Positions 1-6,083 of a stretch of DNA of 6,541 nucleotides are shown piece by piece; positions within the stretch are counted from its first letter, which is position 1, and each line of letters opens with the position of its first letter. The translations under genes were made by a program, and so were the position numbers. The stretch comes from Thermoproteota archaeon (GTDB lineage: Archaea > Korarchaeota > Korarchaeia > Korarchaeales > Korarchaeaceae): assembly GCA_015521385.1 (NCBI GenBank), contig WAOH01000041.1, forward strand, positions 1 through 6,541, given 5' to 3'. The notes under the pieces are model-generated. The model did no database searches. It was not told where the DNA came from and saw only the letters and a program-made list of their open reading frames with translations.

Positions 1-581
1 ATCCAGAACATCGAGGAGAGTCGTTCTGCCGCGTTCATCGGGTTATCCTCTCCTGTGATGGCCCTCGCCTCCTGGAGGTTGGCATGCACCACCAGGTCGA
101 GGCCACTGAACTCCTCGGAGAGCCGGCCATCGAGCTCCAGCCCACCGTCGAAAACCCTTATCACGCCCTGAAGGTCAAGCAGCACGAGGGACCCGGAGTC
201 GATCGCGGCTAGCGCCACCTCCCTGCTCACCTCCCGCGCGACGGGGGCCAAGTGGATCACCCCAGCTCTCACGCCGCTCAGATCCGATGGGGAAAGTGGA
301 TCGCACCTATAAGCGAGTCTGGAGACCTCACTGCTCCCCCTCAGCCTGATGACGAACCTGGTCGTCCTCTCGCACGTCCTCCTCACGCCGCTCAGATCCA
401 CCCCCGCCTTCATGAGGGGGCGAAGCAGCTCGTCCGTCACGTCCCTACCGATCCTAGAAACGACCTTGGCGGTGAGCCCCAGCCCGGCGGCGAAGGCCGA
501 TCCGTAGGAGACCCCTCCACCGAGTCTGGTCAGCCCATCCAGCTCGTCTACGGTGATGTGGCCGACGGCTACGTAGTCCAT
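1..581 (-). CDS. PfkB-family carbohydrate/nucleoside kinase, C-terminus cut off by window edge
   Basis: Read on the minus strand from an ATG at 581-579, this gives 193 residues with no stop before the window ends. The N-terminal strand MDYVAVGHITVDEL is followed by a Gly-Gly-Gly/Tyr substrate-lid region (residues 21-27). Next comes the ribokinase-like pattern AKVVSRIGRDVTDELLRPLMKAGVD (about 38-62, the G-x-D-x-x-G region), and then VVHANLQEARAITG, whose N-x-x-E (168-171) is the family's metal/phosphate-binding motif. The family phosphorylates a sugar, polyol or nucleoside hydroxyl with ATP (sometimes ADP) in the cytoplasm. The catalytic GAGD signature would lie beyond base 1, so it cannot be checked. 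An in-frame TAG seven codons upstream, with no other start between, fixes the start. TAATTA about 25 bases upstream suggests a leaderless transcript. The substrate cannot be told; the Tyr-containing lid is unlike the ribokinase GGKGAN form. Confidence 0.85.
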   Translation of the reverse strand, partial: MDYVAVGHITVDELDGLTRLGGGVSYGSAFAAGLGLTAKVVSRIGRDVTDELLRPLMKAGVDLSGVRRTCERTTRFVIRLRGSSEVSRLAYRCDPLSPSDLSGVRAGVIHLAPVAREVSREVALAAIDSGSLVLLDLQGVIRVFDGGLELDGRLSEEFSGLDLVVHANLQEARAITGEDNPMNAAERLSSMFW

Positions 582-666
582 CGGGATCTGACGAGGGGGG
601 AGCTAATTACCGTTGCTGCGACGGGAGCCGAATCACGCTTTTAGGGATGACCCTCGACTCACCGAT
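582..666. promoter_or_regulatory. Divergent promoter region between the PfkB kinase and the DNA methyltransferase
   Basis: This 85-base gap separates two genes read away from each other. It holds two AT-rich elements in GC-rich surroundings. TAATTA (604-609) is centred about 25 bases before the kinase ATG on the minus strand. CTTTTAG (638-644) is centred about 26 bases before the GTG at 667 on the plus strand. Both distances match the usual archaeal TATA-box position relative to a transcription start, so both messages may begin at or next to their start codons. The elements are seen directly; promoter activity is inferred. Confidence 0.5.
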
Positions 667-2553
667 GTGAAAAACCTCCTGCTCCACGGGGACGTGTACG
701 CTGCCCTGAAGAGGATCCCCTCCGAGTCGGTGAGGCTGGCCGTGACATCGCCTCCCTACTGGAAACAGCGGGACTACGGTTTCGAGGGGCAGATAGGTCA
801 GGAGAGAACCCCCGAAGATTACATCGGGAGATTGGCGACGATATTCGATCTGCTGAGGGAGAAGATGGCCCCCGACGGCGTGTTCTTCCTGAACGTGGGT
901 GACAAGTACCTCCCGAAGTACGGCAAATCGCACCTCCTCCAGATCCCCTACAGGCTGGCGAGGGAGATGGTGAGGAGGGGGTGGCACCTCAGGGACGTCA
1001 TCATATGGTACAAGGTCAACCACATGCCCTCACCGGCAAGGGACAGGTTCACGAACACCTACGAGCCCGTGCTAGTGCTCACCAGGTCGGAGGAGAGCGC
1101 TTACGTGGGCGGCAGCTCGATCATCAAGGTCAAGCTCGAGCAGACCCCGTGGAGGCACACGGCCGTCTTCCCGAAGGGGCTGGTCAGGGAGTTAATCGGG
1201 AGGGTGAGACTGAGGGAGGGTGATACTGTACTGGATCCGTTCGCCGGCACTGGAACGGTAGCGGCTGTGGTCGAGGAGATGGGCGCGGGGGTGAGGTGGA
1301 TCCTGATAGAGAGGGGCGGGGAGTTCGTCGAGATCATCAGGAGGAGGGTGAGGGGCTTTGAGGAGGTGAGGGTGGACGAGGAGAGCTACGGGTGGGAACC
1401 AGCTGGATTCGTGGACCTCCCAGCTGTTGATCCGACCGTGCTGAGGAACGACCCCAGGGGGGAGATTCACGTGGCCCCCGACAGCTCAACTTTCGCCTCG
1501 ATACTTCGGGGCATGACCACCGAGGAGTTCCTGTCGGGCCACAGGGAGGACGCTCTATTCCTCTTGGGGGTGAGGGAGTGGAGATTGGAGGACCTGTGCC
1601 TCCCTTCAGCGATGCTGAAGTATGGATACGTCCTCAGGAACATGGTGGTCGTCTCTCAGGGTGATGGGTGGTTTCCCGTCTTCGTTATGGCCAGAGACAC
1701 CAAGAGGGTCAGCTACAGATTCAACCTGGACGCCTTAAGGCTCTCTCCCAAGACCAGAGAGAGCTACAGGGCAGATCCCATCGGAATGGAGGTCAGGGAT
1801 TCGGTATCCAAGGTCAGGAGGAGGGGGACCGTTGTGAGGGTGCTGGGGAGGTACGAGGACGGCTTCGTCAGAGAGGTCGAGGTCGAGTGGTCGGACGGGT
1901 CCCTGACTAGGGAGTTCGTGCTGCACCCCAGATCCGAGGCCCTAGTCGACCTGAGGTGCCCGATATGCGGCGCGTCCCTAGAGTTCGATCCCCTCGACGG
2001 GAGGTGCCCCCACTGCGGGTCCCGGCTGTGGACCGGTGTGGACACTCTGCCCAAAATCGAGACGAGGGTAACCCGACCGGAGGGCCCGGTCAGGCTAGTT
2101 AGTGGAGCGAGCGGCTCCGGGAACAGCAAGTTCTCCGAACTCGAAAGGATCAACTGGGGTGCGTCTCCCGGGGCCAGGAAGCTCGTCCTAGGTGACTATT
2201 TCGTTAGGGGGAGGCTCTTCAGGGTGGAGCAGGCTGTGGCCGCCTCCTACCTCAATGTCCTGAGGAGGGAGAGGGGACTGAGGGTGAAGGACGTGGTCGA
2301 CGCCTTCTCCCCCTCGTACAGACACACGGTCGGCCACTGGTTCAGGAGGGACTTCGGGGGCTCCCTACCCTTGATGGAGGATCTGGAGGTTCTGGAGAGG
2401 TTGCTCGGTCCTCACGAGATATTCGACGTGTTAAGGAGGACCTGCCTGAGGTACTCTACTGTGAGGCCCCATCCCAAGGGGAGGAATCCGGGGGACTACC
2501 TGGAGATGAGCGAGGACGAGGCCATAGAGTATCTGGGGAGGCTCTTCAAATGA
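667..2553 (+). CDS. Multi-domain DNA methyltransferase (beta-class, probably N4-cytosine) with zinc ribbon and C-terminal DNA-binding domain
   Basis: Predicted 628 residues, transferring methyl from S-adenosylmethionine to a DNA base. Catalytic motif IV, TSPPYW, is at 27-32. The SAM-binding motif I, DPFAGTGT, comes later (190-197), with acidic E215 after it; this order defines the beta class, and SPPY rather than DPPY favours N4-cytosine. RRGWHLRDVIIWYK (103-116) and PSPARDRFTNTYEPV (121-135) are typical of the N6_N4_Mtase family. The extension holds a second, degenerate stretch of similar pattern (about 310-360), a likely SH3-like barrel (about 373-428), a CxxC-x12-CxxC zinc ribbon (C431, C434, C447, C450) and HTVGHWFRRDFGGSLP (553-568), a helical domain seen at the end of other DNA methylases. 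I chose GTG 667 because the protein then begins VKNLLLHGD, as relatives do, and a TATA-like box sits 26 bases upstream; a TTG at 613 would add 18 unconserved residues. No nuclease adjoins it. Target sequence unknown. Confidence 0.88.
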   Translation: MKNLLLHGDVYAALKRIPSESVRLAVTSPPYWKQRDYGFEGQIGQERTPEDYIGRLATIFDLLREKMAPDGVFFLNVGDKYLPKYGKSHLLQIPYRLAREMVRRGWHLRDVIIWYKVNHMPSPARDRFTNTYEPVLVLTRSEESAYVGGSSIIKVKLEQTPWRHTAVFPKGLVRELIGRVRLREGDTVLDPFAGTGTVAAVVEEMGAGVRWILIERGGEFVEIIRRRVRGFEEVRVDEESYGWEPAGFVDLPAVDPTVLRNDPRGEIHVAPDSSTFASILRGMTTEEFLSGHREDALFLLGVREWRLEDLCLPSAMLKYGYVLRNMVVVSQGDGWFPVFVMARDTKRVSYRFNLDALRLSPKTRESYRADPIGMEVRDSVSKVRRRGTVVRVLGRYEDGFVREVEVEWSDGSLTREFVLHPRSEALVDLRCPICGASLEFDPLDGRCPHCGSRLWTGVDTLPKIETRVTRPEGPVRLVSGASGSGNSKFSELERINWGASPGARKLVLGDYFVRGRLFRVEQAVAASYLNVLRRERGLRVKDVVDAFSPSYRHTVGHWFRRDFGGSLPLMEDLEVLERLLGPHEIFDVLRRTCLRYSTVRPHPKGRNPGDYLEMSEDEAIEYLGRLFK

Positions 2554-2562
2554 TCGTTGGGA

Positions 2563-3054
2563 TCACACCTCCCTGCCCGTCCTCCTCCTGAGCTCCTCGT
2601 ACCACTCCGGGTAGCTGGGCCTTTCCACCAGTCTGGATATCGTGTAAGGCTTTATGTCAAGTACTGGCGTCCCGTCGAAGGTGTCGAGCCCCGAAACAAT
2701 GAGTCTGTTGTCCTCGATCCCTTCCAACCTCACCACGTGAAGGCCTATGGGATTGGGTCTGTGGGGGGAATCGGAGGCGAAGACCCCGACCTCGGGAAGC
2801 TCCTCCAGGGACAGACCGAACCTCACCAGCCTCCTGGGTCTGACCACGAGCACCTTCCTCTGCTCCTCCGTGACCTTGTGCAGGCACGTGATAAGTATCA
2901 CGTGGGAGAATCCCTCAAGCCCCCTGAGGCCCTCGGAAAACTCCGGAAAAACCTCCACGTATCCATTGACCCCGTCATAGCTAGATTTGACCTCCTCATC
3001 GCTAGCGTCGGTCCTGATGACGCCTATCGGCCTGAAATCGCAGGGATCGTGCAT
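2563..3054 (-). CDS. trmO: TrmO/TsaA-family tRNA (N6-threonylcarbamoyladenosine-37-N6)-methyltransferase
   Basis: A 163-residue protein with the complete TrmO (UPF0066, TsaA/VirR) core. FRPIGVIRT is at 7-15, GFSHVILI at 48-55, VFASDSPHRPNPIGL at 91-105 and LDTFDGTPVLDIKPY at 123-137. In the characterised bacterial enzyme this fold uses SAM to methylate t6A at position 37 of a threonine tRNA, tuning anticodon decoding. Archaeal members are short like this one and lack the bacterial C-terminal domain. The start ATG at 3054 is supported by GGAGG eight bases upstream (minus strand, 3067-3063) and by the motif beginning soon after. The signature usually reads ATRSPxRPNPIG; here Asp95 replaces the common Arg, a charge reversal worth noting. 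It converges on the DNA methyltransferase with 9 bases between stop codons and diverges from aconitase. Family assignment is secure; the exact tRNA substrate in archaea is inferred. Confidence 0.9.
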   Translation of the reverse strand: MHDPCDFRPIGVIRTDASDEEVKSSYDGVNGYVEVFPEFSEGLRGLEGFSHVILITCLHKVTEEQRKVLVVRPRRLVRFGLSLEELPEVGVFASDSPHRPNPIGLHVVRLEGIEDNRLIVSGLDTFDGTPVLDIKPYTISRLVERPSYPEWYEELRRRTGREV

Positions 3055-3155
3055 GGAGCCATCCTCCAGTGGTATGGGAACCCTCGGATTTTTACCGTAT
3101 CTGGTGGCTCATCATTTTTAGGAGTGAGGTCCACCCTCTAGAGGTGATCGATTTG
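3055..3155. promoter_or_regulatory. Divergent promoter region between trmO and aconitase
   Basis: A 101-base gap between two genes read outward. It contains two identical AT heptamers, ATTTTTA at 3088-3094 and at 3114-3120, exactly 26 bases apart. If each serves one direction, the left box would place the aconitase start near 3117 (leader about 39 bases) and the right box would place the trmO start near 3091 (leader about 37 bases). Both Shine-Dalgarno sequences would then be inside their transcripts. Orientation of the boxes cannot be fixed by eye, because no clear purine-rich BRE element stands beside either. Confidence 0.45.
3141..3149 (+). promoter_or_regulatory. Shine-Dalgarno sequence of aconitase, decides the GTG start at 3156
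   Basis: GAGGTGATC is a full nine-base complement to the conserved 3' end of archaeal 16S rRNA (GATCACCTC). It stands six bases before GTG 3156, an ideal spacing. The GTG inside it (3144) and the GTG at 3069 are in frame but upstream of or within this site, so they are unlikely starts. TTG 3153 is in frame but only three bases from the site. Confidence 0.75.
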
Positions 3156-5903
3156 GTGAACATCAACCCCTCCGATCTTGTCGATTACATGGATGTCAAC
3201 TCGGAGAAGGCCAGGTTCTGGAGCCTCCGCCACTTGGAGGAGGAAGGGCTTGTCGAGGTCAGCAGGCTACCGTACAGCATAAGGATACTGCTGGAGAACG
3301 TCCTGAGGAACTACGATGGGCACGTGGTGAGAGGGGAGGATGTGGAGAAGGTCGCCCTGTGGGAGGAGAAGCAGGGGAAGACGGAGATACCCTTCATGCC
3401 GGCCAGGATAGTCATGCAGGACTTCACCGGAGTGCCGGCCGTCGTGGACCTGGCGGCGATGAGGGATGCGATGAGGGAGCTGGGCGGAGATCCCGGGAAA
3501 GTTAATCCCCTCATACCGGCCGACCTGATAATCGATCACAGCGTCCAAGTGGATTTCTTCGGGACCATCTACGCCCTAGCGAGGAACATGGAGCTGGAGT
3601 TCGAGAGGAACAAGGAGAGGTACAACCTGCTGAAGTGGGCCCAGAAGGCCTTCTCCAACTTCAGGGTCGTGCCCCCCGGCAGGGGGATAATCCATCAGGT
3701 GAACCTCGAGTACCTAGCGAAGGTGGTGCACCTGAGGGAGTTCAGGGGCGAGCCCACCCTCTATCCCGACTCTGTCCTGGGGACGGACAGCCACACCACC
3801 ATGATCAACGGACTGGGCGTGATGGGCTGGGGTGTCGGGGGCATAGAGGCCGAGGCCGCGATGCTGGGGCAGCCCTACTACATGGTCCTCCCCGAGGTCA
3901 TAGGGGTGAGACTGGTCGGTGAGCTGCCCGAGGGTGCGACTCCAACCGACCTGGTCCTCACGATAACGGAGACCCTCAGGAAGAAGGGTGTGGTGGGCAA
4001 GTTCGTCGAGTACTTCGGGCCCGGGGTGGAGAAGCTGAGCGTCCCCGACAGGGCGACCATAGCGAACATGAGCCCCGAGTACGGCGCCACGATGGGCTTC
4101 TTCCCGGTGGACGAGGCGACACTCAGCTTTCTCTTACGCACCGGGAGGGATCCCTCGCACGTGAAGCTGGTGGAGAGCTACACCAAGGCGAACATGCTCT
4201 TCAGGGAGCCCGGAGCTCCTGAGCCGGTGTACAGCGACGTCGTCGAGGTGGACATGAGCCGGGTGGAGCCGAGCATATCTGGACCGAGCCACCCGGAGGA
4301 CAGGATACCCCTCAGAGAGGCGAAGGAGAGATTCCTCAAGATACTGAAGGCCTACCTGGAGGCCCTGGGCTACCACGTCGACACGGAGGAGCACGCCGCC
4401 TACGCCTCTGAGGGAGGACCAAGCCCCTCGGGTGAGAAAGCCGCCGAGGGGGTTCCCATCACGATAGAGGGGGAGGAGGTCCTCCTGAGGCACGGTAGCG
4501 TGATCATAGCCGCCATAACCAGCTGCACTAACACCAGCAACCCCACGGTGATGCTCGGCGCTGGCCTGCTGGCGAAGAAGGCGGTGGAGAGGGGACTGAG
4601 GACCAAGCCTTGGGTGAAGACCAGTCTCGCGCCTGGGAGCAGGGTCGTCACCGACTACCTCAGGCAGGCGGGTCTCCTGCCCTACCTGGAGGCCCTGAGG
4701 TTCCACGTCGTGGGCTACGGGTGCACCACCTGCATAGGGAACAGCGGTCCCCTGAGGCCGGAGGTAGAGAGGGCCATCAGGGAACACGACCTCTACGCCG
4801 TGTCCGTGCTCAGCGGGAACAGGAACTTCAGTGGGAGGATACACCCACTTTCCAGGGGCAACTTCCTGGCGAGCCCGCCGCTTGTAGTGGCGTACGCCAT
4901 AGCCGGCAGGTTGGATGTGGATCTGACTAGGGAGCCCCTGGCCTACGACCCCAACGGGCAGCCCGTCTATCTGAGGGACATATGGCCCACTCAGGAGGAG
5001 CTGAAGGAGGCCATGGAGCGCGCCCTGGATCCTGAGCTCTTCAGGGAGAAGTACAGGGACGTCTTCAAGGGGGACGAGAGGTGGGAGTCCCTCCAGGCTC
5101 CCAGCGGGGATCTCTACTCCTGGGACCCGAGCAGCACCTACATAAAGAAGCCGCCGTTCTTCGAGGGGATGGGCCTCGAGCCTCCCGAACCGAGGGACAT
5201 AAGGGGGGCGAGGGTCCTGGCGCTGTTCGGTGACAGGATCACCACCGACCACATAAGCCCAGCCGGGGCCATTCCCGTCGAGAGCCCCGCTGGAAAGTAC
5301 CTGATGGAGCAAGGGGTCAGGCCGGAGGAGTTCAACACGTTCGGCAGTAGGAGGGGCAACCACGAGGTGATGAACCGCGGGTGCTTCAGCAACGTCAGGA
5401 TAAGGAACCTGCTGGTGGACGAGGAGGGAGGCAAGACCGTGTACTGGCCCACCGGGGAGAAGATGTGGATATACGACGCGGCCATGAGGTACAGGGAGCA
5501 GGGCACGCCCCTCATAGTCCTCGCTGGAAAGCAGTACGGGACCGGTAGCAGCAGGGACTGGGCGGCCAAGTGCACCGCCCTTCTCGGAGTGAAAGCGGTG
5601 ATAGCGGAGAGCTTCGAGAGGATCCACAGGAGCAACCTAGTGGGCATGGGAGTGCTGCCACTCCAGTTCATGGAGGGCGAGGGCTGGCGTCAGCTTGGCC
5701 TGAAGGGGGACGAGGTCTACGACATACTGGGGATAGAGGAGGGGTTGGAGCCCGGCAAGATACTGACGGTGAGGGCCACCAAGCCCGATGGAAGCGTGGT
5801 GGAGTTCAAGGTCAGGACCAGGCTCGACACCCACGTGGAGGTGGAGTACTACAGGCACGGCGGCATACTTCAGTACGTCCTGAGGAAGATGCTGAAGTCC
5901 TGA
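3156..5903 (+). CDS. acnA: Aconitate hydratase, AcnA/IRP1 type
   Basis: Complete 915-residue [4Fe-4S] enzyme interconverting citrate and isocitrate through cis-aconitate in the citric acid cycle; cytoplasmic. Seen in order: LPYSIRILLENVLRNYDG near the N-terminus, DSHTT (211-215), ITSCTNTSNP with cluster ligand C457, and GYGCTTCIGNSGP with ligands C523 and C526. The 66- and 3-residue spacings equal those of bacterial AcnA. The linked swivel domain has GDRITTDHISPAGAI, GSRRGNHEVM (730-739) and YGTGSSRDWAAK, carrying the catalytic serine region (S798/S799, R800). Length and domain order (domains 1-3, linker, domain 4) match AcnA, not AcnB or the split archaeal LeuC/LeuD-like enzymes. GTG 3156 is chosen for the perfect Shine-Dalgarno six bases upstream. 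Two oddities are cysteines near active-site motifs: C743 in NRGCF (usually RGTF) and C806 after SSRDWAAK (usually Gly). It has no co-directional partner close by, so it is probably transcribed alone. Confidence 0.97.
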   Translation: MNINPSDLVDYMDVNSEKARFWSLRHLEEEGLVEVSRLPYSIRILLENVLRNYDGHVVRGEDVEKVALWEEKQGKTEIPFMPARIVMQDFTGVPAVVDLAAMRDAMRELGGDPGKVNPLIPADLIIDHSVQVDFFGTIYALARNMELEFERNKERYNLLKWAQKAFSNFRVVPPGRGIIHQVNLEYLAKVVHLREFRGEPTLYPDSVLGTDSHTTMINGLGVMGWGVGGIEAEAAMLGQPYYMVLPEVIGVRLVGELPEGATPTDLVLTITETLRKKGVVGKFVEYFGPGVEKLSVPDRATIANMSPEYGATMGFFPVDEATLSFLLRTGRDPSHVKLVESYTKANMLFREPGAPEPVYSDVVEVDMSRVEPSISGPSHPEDRIPLREAKERFLKILKAYLEALGYHVDTEEHAAYASEGGPSPSGEKAAEGVPITIEGEEVLLRHGSVIIAAITSCTNTSNPTVMLGAGLLAKKAVERGLRTKPWVKTSLAPGSRVVTDYLRQAGLLPYLEALRFHVVGYGCTTCIGNSGPLRPEVERAIREHDLYAVSVLSGNRNFSGRIHPLSRGNFLASPPLVVAYAIAGRLDVDLTREPLAYDPNGQPVYLRDIWPTQEELKEAMERALDPELFREKYRDVFKGDERWESLQAPSGDLYSWDPSSTYIKKPPFFEGMGLEPPEPRDIRGARVLALFGDRITTDHISPAGAIPVESPAGKYLMEQGVRPEEFNTFGSRRGNHEVMNRGCFSNVRIRNLLVDEEGGKTVYWPTGEKMWIYDAAMRYREQGTPLIVLAGKQYGTGSSRDWAAKCTALLGVKAVIAESFERIHRSNLVGMGVLPLQFMEGEGWRQLGLKGDEVYDILGIEEGLEPGKILTVRATKPDGSVVEFKVRTRLDTHVEVEYYRHGGILQYVLRKMLKS

Positions 5904-5906
5904 GTG

Positions 5907-5953
5907 CCTGTTTCCCCTACCCTCTTTCCTCCCCTCTTTATCTCAACTCTTTT
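5907..5953 (+). terminator. Pyrimidine-rich tract after aconitase, probable archaeal terminator
   Basis: Directly after the aconitase stop is a stretch of nearly fifty bases made almost wholly of C and T, with repeated short T runs (TTT, TTT, TTT, TTTT) and very few purines. Archaeal RNA polymerase terminates at T-rich non-template tracts without needing a hairpin, so this position and composition fit a terminator. The T runs are short and broken by C, so efficiency is uncertain. Confidence 0.4.
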
Positions 5954-5980
5954 CACCTGCATACGCTTTTTCAAGGTGAA
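5952..5980. repeat. Small inverted repeat in the intergenic region
   Basis: TTCACCT at 5952-5958 is matched by AGGTGAA at 5974-5980, giving a perfect 7-base stem around a 15-base loop that contains CTTTTTC. It lies just past the pyrimidine tract. It could be part of the terminator or a regulator-binding site, but a stem this short can arise by chance in a region of this size. Confidence 0.3.
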
Positions 5981-6043
5981 GGTGTGTTCCATCATCGTCG
6001 CAATACAACCTCTGACATGTAGTTTCTCGCTTATATTATTACA

Positions 6044-6083
6044 TAACTTAACCTTTTAAGCTGAACTAGGATAATGTATCGTT
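6044..6083 (+). promoter_or_regulatory. Promoter of the membrane protein gene, leaderless type
   Basis: The last 60 bases before the ATG at 6084 are strikingly AT-rich against the GC-rich genes. CTTTTAAG (6053-6060) is a good TATA box, preceded by an A-containing TAACTTAA stretch that may act as the BRE. Its centre is about 27 bases before the ATG, so transcription would start at or beside the start codon. No Shine-Dalgarno is present in the short gap, in agreement with leaderless translation. The remainder of 5981-6043 shows no gene or clear motif. Confidence 0.6.

Noticed and set aside
252..644. A plus-strand open frame of 130 codons opposite the kinase
   Set aside because: The minus strand carries clear PfkB motifs; the plus-strand product is low-complexity and matches nothing.
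613..666. TTG 613 as start of the DNA methyltransferase
   Set aside because: The extra 18 residues look unlike conserved protein, they overlap the TATA-like box, and relatives begin close to the NLLLHGD segment. A G-rich run before TTG keeps it as a weaker alternative.
2551..2565. TGATC-N5-GATCA palindrome spanning both convergent stop codons
   Set aside because: The stem is only five bases, and much of it is forced by two facing TGA stops; too weak for a terminator.
2557..3141. A plus-strand open frame of 194 codons opposite trmO
   Set aside because: The minus strand encodes an intact TrmO signature; the plus frame is its shadow.
3069..3155. GTG 3069 as start of aconitase
   Set aside because: The extension would run through the divergent promoter region and the perfect Shine-Dalgarno, and it has no similarity to AcnA N-termini.
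4134..5627. A 497-codon open frame on the minus strand across the aconitase gene
   Set aside because: It is antisense to a fully conserved enzyme, its translation is proline/arginine/leucine-rich with no recognisable motif, and long antisense frames are expected in GC-rich DNA with this codon bias.
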